NCBI GenBank assembly: GCA_018816555.1
Contig: JAHIVT010000032.1
Location: 18,155-82,154 of the forward strand
DNA: 64,000 nt
Source: Pseudomonadota bacterium
GTDB taxonomy: Bacteria > Desulfobacterota > Desulfobulbia > Desulfobulbales > SURF-16
Direction of reading: 5' to 3'
The notes under the pieces were generated by a model. It saw nothing but the letters and a program-made list of their open reading frames with translations. It made no database searches and was not told where the DNA came from. Each line of letters starts with the position of its first letter. The stretch's first letter is position 1. The position numbers and the translations under genes were made by a program. This document shows positions 1-7,304 of this stretch, one piece after another.

Positions 1-1
1 G

Positions 2-331
2 GCCAAAGCCGAAATGATCGACACCGGCAGCATCGTCACCATGGCTAAGCAGGAAAACACCCGGGCCCGGGTCATATCCTTTCTGGAGAGGCAGGATGTG
101 CAGCAGGCCATGGAACTGCAGGGTGTTGCCGCTGAGGAAGCCAGGCAGCGGGTTGCCGCCCTGTCCGATGCCGAGTTGATGCAGATCGCCCAGGCCATGG
201 ATCAACTGCCCGCCGGCGGTGACGGCTTAGGCGCGATTATCGGCGCCGCGCTCCTGATCTTTATCGTCCTGCTCATCACCGATATTGCCGGGCTGACCCA
301 CGTCTTCTCCTTTGTCAATCACCGCAGATAA
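2..331 (+). CDS. PA2779-family protein, 5'-truncated by window edge
   Basis: The reading frame is open to the left edge, so the ATG at 14 is probably internal. The residues before it (AKAE) look like the end of a signal peptide with an AxA cleavage site. The mature part has a helical region rich in Gln and Ala, the motif AALSDAEL, a DQLPAGGDG stretch and one C-terminal membrane helix (about residues 72-92) ending near VFSFVNHRR. This matches the PA2779 family of small exported proteins of unknown function as I remember it. It lies 5 nt before a PA2778-type peptidase gene, the usual neighbour. The function is unknown; the family call rests on motif and context. Confidence 0.8.
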   Translation, partial: AKAEMIDTGSIVTMAKQENTRARVISFLERQDVQQAMELQGVAAEEARQRVAALSDAELMQIAQAMDQLPAGGDGLGAIIGAALLIFIVLLITDIAGLTHVFSFVNHRR

Positions 332-336
332 CAACC

Positions 337-1329
337 ATGGGCGCCATTCTCCACGCCGGCGGCAGAAAGGCTGCCGGCCTGATGCTTCTCATGTGCCTGC
401 TGGCTCTTTCCGGCTGCGGCATGCTAACCCAGCAACCCTCGCCCTGGCAGGATGACGCGCCGGAGCGGGTGACCATTGCCGCGGTACCCTTCTTTGCCCA
501 GAAGGAGTATCAGTGCGGCCCGGCGGCCCTGGCCATGGTCCTGAACTGGAGCGGTCTGAAGCTTACTCCGGAGGAACTTGTTTCCGAGGTGTATACTCCG
601 GGCCGGGAAGGCAGCCTGCAGTCCGCCCTGGTCAGCGCGGCGCGCCGCCATGGCCGGGTAGCCTATCCCATCTCCGGCATGGATGTGCTGGCAACGGAGC
701 TTGCCGCCAACCATCCGGCCATCGTGCTGGTCAACCTGAGTCTGGACTTTTACCCCAAATGGCATTACGCCGTGGCCGTGGGCTACGACCAGCCGGCCTC
801 AGAAATTATTTTACATTCCGGCACCATTGCCAATGAGCGGCTCTCCCTGCGGATTTTCAACAATATCTTTGAACGCAGCGACTATTGGGGCCTGCTGGTC
901 CTGCCACCGGAAGAGCTGCCTGCCACCGCCCGCGAGGAGGCTTGGATCGAGGCGGTTCTCGGCCTGGAACGGGCGGGCCAGAATAAGGCCGCTATCCGCG
1001 CCTACAAGACCGCCCTCGACAGGTGGCCGGAAAATTTCTCCGCCTGGATCGGGCTCGGCAACTGCCAATACCGGCTGGATGATCTGGAGGCAGCAGCCAA
1101 GTCCTTTGGCCGGGCCATCCGGCTCGATCCCAAGTCAGGCCCTGCCTTAAATAATCTGGCCTATGTCTTGTGGAAACTGGGCCGGCGCAATGAGGCCCTG
1201 AAGCTGGCCCGACAGGCGGTGGCCCTTGGCGGACCGCTGCAGGAAAAATTTCAGAAGACCCTGAACGAAATTGAGAACAACCCCAGCCCATCCTCCACGC
1301 CTCGACCCAGGAAAGGCCTTGTCAGATAA
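337..1329 (+). CDS. PA2778-family C39-like cysteine peptidase lipoprotein with TPR tail
   Basis: 330 residues. A lipoprotein signal ends in LSGC with the lipidated Cys near 27. A C39-like peptidase domain follows: Cys60 in QCGPAALAMV and His143 in WHYAVAVGYD give the Cys-His pair. The C-terminal third (about 205-310) consists of TPR-like helices (FSAWIGLGNCQYRL, PALNNLAYVLWKLG). It should act as a membrane-anchored periplasmic peptidase or peptidase-like scaffold. Its substrate is unknown. The PA2779-type protein directly upstream is the likely partner. The stop overlaps the 3' end of the convergent GIY-YIG gene by a few bases. Confidence 0.85.
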   Translation: MGAILHAGGRKAAGLMLLMCLLALSGCGMLTQQPSPWQDDAPERVTIAAVPFFAQKEYQCGPAALAMVLNWSGLKLTPEELVSEVYTPGREGSLQSALVSAARRHGRVAYPISGMDVLATELAANHPAIVLVNLSLDFYPKWHYAVAVGYDQPASEIILHSGTIANERLSLRIFNNIFERSDYWGLLVLPPEELPATAREEAWIEAVLGLERAGQNKAAIRAYKTALDRWPENFSAWIGLGNCQYRLDDLEAAAKSFGRAIRLDPKSGPALNNLAYVLWKLGRRNEALKLARQAVALGGPLQEKFQKTLNEIENNPSPSSTPRPRKGLVR

Positions 1330-1603
1330 GGGGGAGCTGTGCCGTATTGATCAGCTCCTTCTTTCTGGTCAGCGGCATCTTCTTTAACTGATATTCCCGT
1401 TTTGCCGCAGCTGACCGCGAGGCAGCCGGCTCCGCGTAAACCAGCTCAACCGGCCGGCGGGATCGGGTATATCTTGCCCCGCCTTTGGTGGAATTATGCT
1501 CACTGATGCGCCTGGAAAGGTTACGGGTAATCCCGGTGTAATACGTGCCGTCTCGGCAACAGACGATATAGACCTGCCAGCTGTTTTCTTCTTTTTCCAT
1601 CAT
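1322..1603 (-). CDS. GIY-YIG nuclease-superfamily protein
   Basis: About 93 residues from the ATG at 1603. The single GIY-YIG domain is seen as VYIVCCRDGTYYTGITRN (the two YI/TG strands), followed by RRISEHN with the conserved Arg and His. It is a UPF0213/YhbQ-like stand-alone nuclease domain. The ORF track starts it at 1861, but that extension is low-complexity Arg/Gly/Ser sequence read out of frame over two other genes. The start at 1603 overlaps the stop of the upstream microprotein (TGATG), which suggests translational coupling. The cellular role of such single-domain proteins is poorly defined. Confidence 0.85.
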   Translation of the reverse strand: MMEKEENSWQVYIVCCRDGTYYTGITRNLSRRISEHNSTKGGARYTRSRRPVELVYAEPAASRSAAAKREYQLKKMPLTRKKELINTAQLPLI

Positions 1604-1698
1604 CACAAGAACGGACAGAGGCCGACCCATAACAGAATGAGGCCGAGGGCGACCACCACCATGACCGCGACCAGAAGCACCATGGCTTTCCTGTTCAC
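1603..1698 (-). CDS. 31-residue single-pass membrane microprotein (candidate)
   Basis: Too short for the ORF track. A GTG at 1698 opens 31 codons encoding MNRKAMVLLVAVMVVVALGL followed by a few more hydrophobic residues, then a CPFL end. This is one membrane helix with a positively charged N-terminus. A GGGGGAAA Shine-Dalgarno-like stretch lies just before the start. The start overlaps the stop of the DUF2007 gene (GTGA), and the stop overlaps the ATG of the GIY-YIG gene (TGATG), so three genes form a coupled chain. I recognise no family. The overlaps at both ends and the clean hydrophobic helix argue that it is translated. Confidence 0.6.
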   Translation of the reverse strand: MNRKAMVLLVAVMVVVALGLILLWVGLCPFL

Positions 1699-2021
1699 TT
1701 TCCCCCCGGCTCCGGCCGGCTGGCCCCGCAGCGCCAGCACTGGCTGAATTGTCCTTCGATCTCTTCATGGCAGTCAGGACATTGCCAGGGGTCTGTTGGG
1801 ATGTTGTCGGTGCGCAGAATCTCCTCAACCACTTGCCGGCACTCTTCATATCTGCCGTCATCGATCAGCCACAACTCAGGCCAGCATTCAATGGGCGGCA
1901 GCTCGCCGGTGGCGGCGGAGAGAAACTGATTCCTGATCACGGTTCGGATGCCGTGGCTGTCAAGCACATCCTTTACCAGGCCGACCATGGTAATATTGGG
2001 CGCGCTGTAAACTTTTTTCAC
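1695..2021 (-). CDS. DUF2007 domain protein with C-terminal zinc ribbon
   Basis: About 108 residues from a GTG at 2021, chosen because the family begins at (M/V)KKVYSAPN and AAAGGA lies about 9 nt upstream. The ORF-track start at 2060 adds 13 residues of poor quality. The N-terminal DUF2007 fold (KVYSAPNITMVGLVKDVLDS) is annotated as a putative signal-transducing domain. The C-terminus carries CPDC and CWRC pairs spaced as a zinc ribbon. It is the first gene of the coupled trio with the microprotein and the GIY-YIG nuclease. The biochemical function is unknown. Confidence 0.75.
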   Translation of the reverse strand: MKKVYSAPNITMVGLVKDVLDSHGIRTVIRNQFLSAATGELPPIECWPELWLIDDGRYEECRQVVEEILRTDNIPTDPWQCPDCHEEIEGQFSQCWRCGASRPEPGGK

Positions 2022-2069
2022 CGATAAAATCCTTTGCCGGCCGAGGCAGCCGACAGGCATGCTCCCCGC

Positions 2070-2528
2070 TCAATCGGCCAGTTGCGCCTTGGCCTGCATT
2101 TTGGCATCAATCAGCTGCTTATGGGTTAAACGCAGGAGGTTTGCCAGTTTATGGGCAAAATGATCTTCATGGGCCTCAAGCCGCCCATCGGCAAAAATGA
2201 TGCGCCAGACAGCCTCCATCAACGCCGTCTTTTCCTCCATGGAGTAATGCTGATTCATCTGGTTGGTGAATTGCCAGAGATCAAAGGCCTTGTCCCGTTC
2301 CGCCCCGGCAAGCTCGATCAGTTCCTCAACATATTCCTGGGGAAAATTGAATTCAGACCTCAAGGTATCAATCACATGGGCCATTTCCTCCGCGGTACAC
2401 TCATCGTCAATATGGGCGGTTTCCAGCAGCAGGACACCAGCGGCGAGGTGGGTTTTGTCTGCCACCCCTTTGCCCCGCTCTTTCTCAGCCGGTCCGCCGC
2501 TGATAATTTTTTTTATCAGATCAAACAT
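2070..2528 (-). CDS. TerB-family (tellurite resistance TerB-like) protein
   Basis: 152 residues and soluble. It is an all-helical TerB-like domain with acidic metal-binding-type motifs: LLLETAHIDDECTAEE near the N-terminus and FADGRLEAHEDHF near 115-127. These correspond to the D-x-E helices typical of TerB. In other bacteria the domain occurs in stress or metal-linked complexes, but single TerB proteins are mostly uncharacterised. It is upstream of and co-directional with the DUF2007 gene. No other ter genes are present, so a tellurite role should not be assumed. Confidence 0.8.
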   Translation of the reverse strand: MFDLIKKIISGGPAEKERGKGVADKTHLAAGVLLLETAHIDDECTAEEMAHVIDTLRSEFNFPQEYVEELIELAGAERDKAFDLWQFTNQMNQHYSMEEKTALMEAVWRIIFADGRLEAHEDHFAHKLANLLRLTHKQLIDAKMQAKAQLAD

Positions 2529-2610
2529 GCCTCACCTTTATGTCAGCCGTTTCACTCATTTTTGTGGCAGATGCCGGCCAGCAATCCACCTTGTAATGTT
2601 TTTTCCCACC

Positions 2611-2639
2611 ATAATGGGTAATATTCCGATAGAAAACAA
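2611..2639 (-). promoter_or_regulatory. possible sigma-70-type promoter for the TerB gene
   Basis: On the reverse strand TTGTTT and CATTAT are separated by 17 nt, in the AT-rich gap about 85 nt upstream of the TerB start. The hexamers are only moderate matches, so this is a weak prediction. Confidence 0.3.
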
Positions 2640-2727
2640 TAATTTTAAAAATTGCCCGAGGCAGGGCCGCAATCCCGGGACAAGTGAAGAAATGGAGGAG
2701 GCGTCCGGGAAGCACATTCTCCGGCAC

Positions 2728-3663
2728 TTACCACAGCAGCCGACGTTCTGAGCTGAACTCCATGGTTTTTGCGGTGACCGGATCACGGAAACGCACCGTC
2801 TCGGCCAGAAGCTGCAGAGGCCGGTCAAAATCGTCTTCAACCTCCGGCAGCAGCTCAGGATAATATCTGTCGTTGATGATGCCAAAACCCAGACCGCTCA
2901 TATGCACCCGCAGCTGATGTTTCTTGCCTGTTTCCGGCTGCAGGAGAAAGCGTCCCCGATTTTCTTTCCTTTCCAGAAGCCTGATCCTGGAGCAGCTGTT
3001 CACCGGACCCGGGACGGTTTGCATTCTAAACCAGGGCTGGCCCTCCTTCAGCCGGTTTGCTACCAGCCATTCCGTCTGCCGCGGCTGGACATGGCAGTCG
3101 GCCACCGCCTGATAGGTTTTTTCCACCTGACCGTGCATGAAAAGGTCATGGTAAAGCCCCCTGCTTTCCCGGTTGGCGGAAAACAGGACAATTCCCGCGG
3201 TTTCCCGGTCGATTCTGTGCAGCGGCACAAGATCGCTATTGCCCGTTTTCTTTTTCAGCCGGTGCAGCAGACATTCGTTCACATAGGGGCCTGCTGGAAC
3301 GACGGGCAGGAAATGCGGCTTGCAGGCCACCAGCAGCTCGTCATTTTGAAAGACAATCTTTTCCACAAAGGGGATGACCGGCTCCCTGGCCACCTCCCGA
3401 AAGTAGTGAATTTTTTTGCCGGGCACATACAAGGTCGCAAAGGTTACAGGCCGACCGTCACCTTCGAGAACTTTGCCTCCGGCAATGCGCTTCTCCCAGC
3501 TTCCCCTGGGCACACCTGGAAACCGCAGCTGCAGAAAATCCAGCAGGGAAGGATAAGGTTCCGCCCTTTGCGGCAGGGTAACGGTGGAAAAATAATCGCT
3601 CAGAGTCATAGGCAATGCCCGCCAAGGGTGATCGGCCCGGCAGTTTTTTAGTTTTTCAGCCAT
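2728..3663 (-). CDS. RluA/YfiI-family RNA pseudouridine synthase
   Basis: 311 residues. The catalytic motif HRIDRETAG (Asp near 152) and the flanking EKTYQAV strand define the RluA family, which isomerises uridine to pseudouridine in rRNA or tRNA. An S4-like N-terminal segment (SWEKRIAGGKVLEGDG) precedes the catalytic domain. The target site cannot be read from sequence. The first ATG sits in the last unit of a CAGCCAT tandem repeat, where upstream units contribute ATGs that terminate after four codons. An alternative start is the ATG at 3609 (MTLSDYF), so the first 18 residues are uncertain. Confidence 0.85.
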   Translation of the reverse strand: MAEKLKNCRADHPWRALPMTLSDYFSTVTLPQRAEPYPSLLDFLQLRFPGVPRGSWEKRIAGGKVLEGDGRPVTFATLYVPGKKIHYFREVAREPVIPFVEKIVFQNDELLVACKPHFLPVVPAGPYVNECLLHRLKKKTGNSDLVPLHRIDRETAGIVLFSANRESRGLYHDLFMHGQVEKTYQAVADCHVQPRQTEWLVANRLKEGQPWFRMQTVPGPVNSCSRIRLLERKENRGRFLLQPETGKKHQLRVHMSGLGFGIINDRYYPELLPEVEDDFDRPLQLLAETVRFRDPVTAKTMEFSSERRLLW

Positions 3664-3712
3664 CAGCCATCAGCCATCAGCCATCAGCCATCAGCCATCA
3701 GCCATCAGCCAT
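3657..3712. repeat. heptanucleotide tandem repeat (CAGCCAT)x8
   Basis: Eight perfect copies of a 7-bp unit. On the reverse strand each unit is ATGGCTG. The last unit supplies the annotated start codon of the pseudouridine synthase gene. Related degenerate sequence occurs at 36080-36150. Confidence 0.95.
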
Positions 3713-3792
3713 CAATCCTATTGCTCACCCACGCTTTAATCAAGTTTTTTCTGACTCAGCCACAGCCGCCTTGGGGCAAATATGCAAAGTGG

Positions 3793-3821
3793 TTGAATTG
3801 CCTTGATGTTTTGGCTATAGT
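3793..3821 (+). promoter_or_regulatory. sigma-70-type promoter for the DAC-like gene
   Basis: TTGAAT, a 17-nt spacer and TATAGT lie about 85 nt upstream of the ATG at 3905. This is a close match to the housekeeping consensus. Confidence 0.55.
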
Positions 3822-3904
3822 CTGGCCTAGCGAAATTTTTCATCAAGGGCCTTTTCCATCGTAAGGAAAATTGTGGCCGCACAAACCTTTGCGTATCGGC
3901 AACC

Positions 3905-5341
3905 ATGCAGGATAAAGCGTTCATACATCAGTGCATATTCAACGCCCTTGACGGGGTGCAGGACGGTCTTTCCCGTTTTTCAGGCCCCAGCCGGGTCGCC
4001 CTGCTCTATGCCATAGGTGCGGCGGACCAGATCCATGTTGTCGATCCTCAGAACTTACTGCAGGGACATGAGCCCAAACTGAAAGAACTCTTTCTGGACT
4101 CGGACGATTGGCGCTCCGGGCCGGCCAATCCCTCCAGAATAGATGGCTTTAAACAGTTTCATCCGGTAAAAAATCTCGATCTGGCCGGCCTTATTTCCTA
4201 CGGAGCCCGTTCCAATATCATCTTTTACCAGATATGGTTCACCGAGCACCATCCGGACATGTGCTCCATCGGTCCCACCGAATGCTGGCTGGAACATGCA
4301 GCCTGGCTGCTGGCCCATGACCTGGGCACGGACAGTGATCTCTATACCCGCACAACCGGCTATGTGCTGCGCGGCTACGGCACCCATGCCGTACGGGATT
4401 TCATGGTGGATGAGATGAATGTTTTTCTCGGCTGGGATACCTACATCCGCATCTACCCCATTCTCGATGCCGTGCTGGGTATCTCCGAAACCAGGGAAGA
4501 AGGGGCCTGGCCCAAGGGTGAACTGGTTTTTGTCGAACCACATGCCGTCGAGCAAATGGACTTCATGGTTCAGTTTCCCCACGAAGGCCGGCCCCAGCTC
4601 AGTAATTTCAAGCATGTGCGCAAGATTCTGCAGGCCGTGGAAAATTCCGACCGCCGCCTGGTTTCCAACGGCCAACATATCGTCGGCATTACCACCGCCG
4701 CCCTGCCCCCTTTCCATATCATCGCCGACTTTCGCCGAGGCTACGGCTTTCTCAGCTTAAACGACAAGCCAGTGTGCAGTTTTTTCAACGGCAGCTTCCA
4801 TTCAACGACCCACAAAGCCAAACTGGTGCAACTGGAGGAGCTGCTGCTGGAAACCTCTTTGGAACTGACCTGCACCCATCACCTGTTTCAAATCATCGCC
4901 GCCCTGGTCCACAGCGCAGAAACCGAAAAACACGGCTGCACCCTGGTACTTGACCTCAATCCCCAGCCCATCGAGATTTCCGGCCAGCGCCTGGAGCACC
5001 CCCTGGACCTGCGCCAGCCCTCTATTCTGGAACTGGCCAAATCCCTGGCCAAGGTTGACGGCGCCCTGCACATCGGCACGGATATGCATCTGCACTCCTT
5101 TGCCTGTCTACTTGACGGTCGTACCGTGCCCGGCGAAGACCGTTCCCGGGGGGCACGCTACAACTCGGCCCTGCGTTTCAGCTCGGAACACAGTGATATC
5201 ATCGTGGTCGTGGTATCGTCCGACCGACCGGTTTCCATCATCAAGGAAGGCGTTGAGGTGAGTGCCCAATGCCAGTTGAAACCGGTGGCCAGATATATCG
5301 CCTCGCCCCCCACCCTGACGGCCTGGCTGGCCGAAAAGTAA
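3905..5341 (+). CDS. DisA_N/DAC-like (diadenylate cyclase-related) domain protein
   Basis: 478 residues with no signal peptide or membrane helix. The C-terminal part (about 375-455) resembles the DAC nucleotide-binding domain: DGALHIG at 385 corresponds to the DGA motif, and GARYNSALR at 416 to the region that carries RHR in DisA and CdaA. Here the second Arg is replaced (RYN), so cyclase activity is uncertain. The N-terminal 370 residues match nothing I can name; they include SYGARSNIIFYQIWF and FADFRRGYG-like segments. Such architectures are often described as putative DAC-type sensor proteins. It is either a c-di-AMP synthase or a nucleotide-sensing relative. It appears monocistronic behind its own promoter. 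Confidence 0.6.
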   Translation: MQDKAFIHQCIFNALDGVQDGLSRFSGPSRVALLYAIGAADQIHVVDPQNLLQGHEPKLKELFLDSDDWRSGPANPSRIDGFKQFHPVKNLDLAGLISYGARSNIIFYQIWFTEHHPDMCSIGPTECWLEHAAWLLAHDLGTDSDLYTRTTGYVLRGYGTHAVRDFMVDEMNVFLGWDTYIRIYPILDAVLGISETREEGAWPKGELVFVEPHAVEQMDFMVQFPHEGRPQLSNFKHVRKILQAVENSDRRLVSNGQHIVGITTAALPPFHIIADFRRGYGFLSLNDKPVCSFFNGSFHSTTHKAKLVQLEELLLETSLELTCTHHLFQIIAALVHSAETEKHGCTLVLDLNPQPIEISGQRLEHPLDLRQPSILELAKSLAKVDGALHIGTDMHLHSFACLLDGRTVPGEDRSRGARYNSALRFSSEHSDIIVVVVSSDRPVSIIKEGVEVSAQCQLKPVARYIASPPTLTAWLAEK

Positions 5342-5920
5342 AGGGGTCGCATATCCGCTGAAACCCCACCCTGAGGCAGGCAATCGCCTCTATCGCCGTC
5401 TCCCAAAGCTACAGTGAAAGCCTTTCCGCCATGGTCCATTTACACCCAAGAACCTTGCTAGGCTTAAGATTCCCCCTTTTCCCGACAGATAAAAAAAATA
5501 CTATTTATCATCTTTGCATTTGACAAATGAACGAGATCATCTGAACATATACCATGCCCCTATGACTTGACAAATCCCCCCGCTTCCCGGGATGCCTATC
5601 CCGGAACCAGCTGGATTAAAAGAAAATTCCGGGCATATAATCCTTGAGCTGATAACTCCACCGCTCAATTATGACAGCTTTTGCGCAGGCTGCCACGGGG
5701 ACGATGGACATGATCATCCGTATCTTTTCTCGCCTCAGTTCTACTTGCATACCCCGCAGCTACCTGCCGGTGAAAACACACTTCCGGTATTTTACCATCC
5801 TGACCAGTCGGATTTTTTTAGATCTGTTTTGGTATGAGCATTCAGTTTGCAGTGTCGTAATATGCGCAGCATTTCAGACTTTTTTTCGCCACAGGGAAAA
5901 CCGGTGAGGAGACACAATAG
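5342..5920. other. intergenic region with short-ORF remnants
   Basis: This 579-nt gap holds a short hairpin (CCGGGAT, gcct, ATCCCGG) near 5588-5605 and several TTGACA-like hexamers without convincing -10 partners. The tracked ORF at 5671-5907 has no recognisable content. One overlapping ORF carries a heme-type motif and is listed separately. Confidence 0.5.
5592..5837 (+). CDS. small ORF with a CAGCH heme-type motif (doubtful)
   Basis: 81 codons. The stretch NYDSFCAGCHGDDGH has the form of a c-type cytochrome heme site (CxxCH followed by Gly-Asp-rich sequence). However, there is no signal peptide, the ATG lies inside a hairpin and no Shine-Dalgarno sequence is visible. It may be the eroded remnant of a monoheme cytochrome, or chance. 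It is kept only because the motif context is better than a bare CxxCH. Confidence 0.25.
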   Translation: MPIPEPAGLKENSGHIILELITPPLNYDSFCAGCHGDDGHDHPYLFSPQFYLHTPQLPAGENTLPVFYHPDQSDFFRSVLV

Positions 5921-7276
5921 ATGGGAAGGCATGACACAGACGGCATATCGCGCCGGGACTTTCTAAAAAATACCGCGCTCACCCTGTCAGGATTAGCGGC
6001 AGCAGCACATGTCCCCGGCTTGCCCCTGGCAACGTCCTCAGCTGCCGCGGCTGATACCCCTGCACCGCTGATCACCATTGAACAGAAGCCGCTGATCAAG
6101 GTGCTCCGCTGGGGGGGCTTTCTGAAAAGTGACGAGGATATCTGGCTGGCGAACACGCGGCGCTGGGAAAAATTGACAGGAGGCCGGGTCATTACCGACA
6201 TCGTCCCCTTCAATGACGTGCGGCCCAAATCCGCCATGGAGGCAACTCTCGGCACCGGTCACGATATCGTGGTCGGCTGGTTTGACGACCCCCATCTCTA
6301 TCCGGATAAGCTCCTGGAACTGACCGATCTGGCCGAATACCTGGGCAGTAGATACGGGGGCTGGTATCCGATATGTGAAACCTACGGTCGCTCTTCACGC
6401 ACCAGTCAGTGGATCGCCCTGCCCATTGGGTGTTCCGGCCAGTGTATCAATTATCGGATAAGCTGGGTCCGCGATGCCGGGTTTGAGACAATGCCCAGCG
6501 ATATCAGCGGTTTTCTCAGATGCTGCAAGGCGCTCAAGGCCAAAGGTCATCCAACCGGCTTTGCCCTGGGCCACGCCGTGGCGGACGCCAATGCCTGGTG
6601 TCACTGGTGGCTGTGGTCCTTCGGCGGCAAGGCTGTTGAAGCCGATGGCCGGACCATCGCCATCAACAACCAGGAAACCCTGCTGGCCCTGGAAACTGCC
6701 CACGAACTCTTTGATACCATGATCACCGGCGTGGATACCTGGCTTGATCCCCATAACAACAAGGCATTTCTGGCCGGCAATATTTCGGTCACCAGCAACG
6801 GCAGCAGCATAGCCTATGCCGCCCGGGAAAAAAATCCGGGCATTGACGCCGATCTGGCTGTCATCAATTTCCCCATCGGCCCGGTGGGCAGACCGGCCGA
6901 ACTTTCCGCCCTGAGCCAGGCCTTTATTTTCAAACACTCCCCCATGCCCAACGCGGCCAGACACTATCTCAGGTTCATGTTTGAGGAAGAGCAATATGGC
7001 CGCTGGATCAGCGGTTCGTCGGGGTATATCTGCCAGAGCCTGAAAAAGTTCTATGATACGCCCGACTGGGTGCAGAATCCGAAAATCACGCCCTATCGGG
7101 AATGCATCAAACGCATGCGCTCCAACGGCCACGCCGGCCCTCTGGGCACAGCATCAGCCGCCGCCATGAGTGAATTCGTCATCGTTGACATGATCGCTGA
7201 TGTCTGCACCGGCAACAAGACACCCCGAGCCGCTGCCCTGCGGGCGGAAAAACGGCTCAGCCGGTTGTATGTCTAG
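5921..7276 (+). CDS. Tat-exported extracellular solute-binding protein (family 1 type), copy 1
   Basis: 451 residues with a GTGAGGAG-like ribosome site before the ATG. The twin-arginine signal SRRDFLK at residues 10-16 is followed by a hydrophobic stretch and an Ala-rich cleavage region near 45. The mature part has the two-lobe look of family-1 binding proteins (WEKLTGGRV, KALKAKGHPTGFALGHAV, WLDPHNNKAFLAG). It should bind a ligand in the periplasm. No permease or ATPase gene is nearby. The next gene is a paralogue of equal length and the one after is a Cache-type sensor kinase, so a sensory role is as likely as uptake. The ligand is unknown. Confidence 0.85.
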   Translation: MGRHDTDGISRRDFLKNTALTLSGLAAAAHVPGLPLATSSAAAADTPAPLITIEQKPLIKVLRWGGFLKSDEDIWLANTRRWEKLTGGRVITDIVPFNDVRPKSAMEATLGTGHDIVVGWFDDPHLYPDKLLELTDLAEYLGSRYGGWYPICETYGRSSRTSQWIALPIGCSGQCINYRISWVRDAGFETMPSDISGFLRCCKALKAKGHPTGFALGHAVADANAWCHWWLWSFGGKAVEADGRTIAINNQETLLALETAHELFDTMITGVDTWLDPHNNKAFLAGNISVTSNGSSIAYAAREKNPGIDADLAVINFPIGPVGRPAELSALSQAFIFKHSPMPNAARHYLRFMFEEEQYGRWISGSSGYICQSLKKFYDTPDWVQNPKITPYRECIKRMRSNGHAGPLGTASAAAMSEFVIVDMIADVCTGNKTPRAAALRAEKRLSRLYV

Positions 7277-7304
7277 GGGGAATTACGATAATGGAGAGGA
7301 GCGG

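Noticed and set aside
4055-4717. Long antisense ORF (220 codons) in the DAC-like gene
   Set aside because: Antisense shadow with low-complexity composition; the forward gene has promoter and domain support.
5671-5907. 78-codon ORF before the first binding protein
   Set aside because: No domain, no ribosome site, and it overlaps another weak ORF in a different frame.
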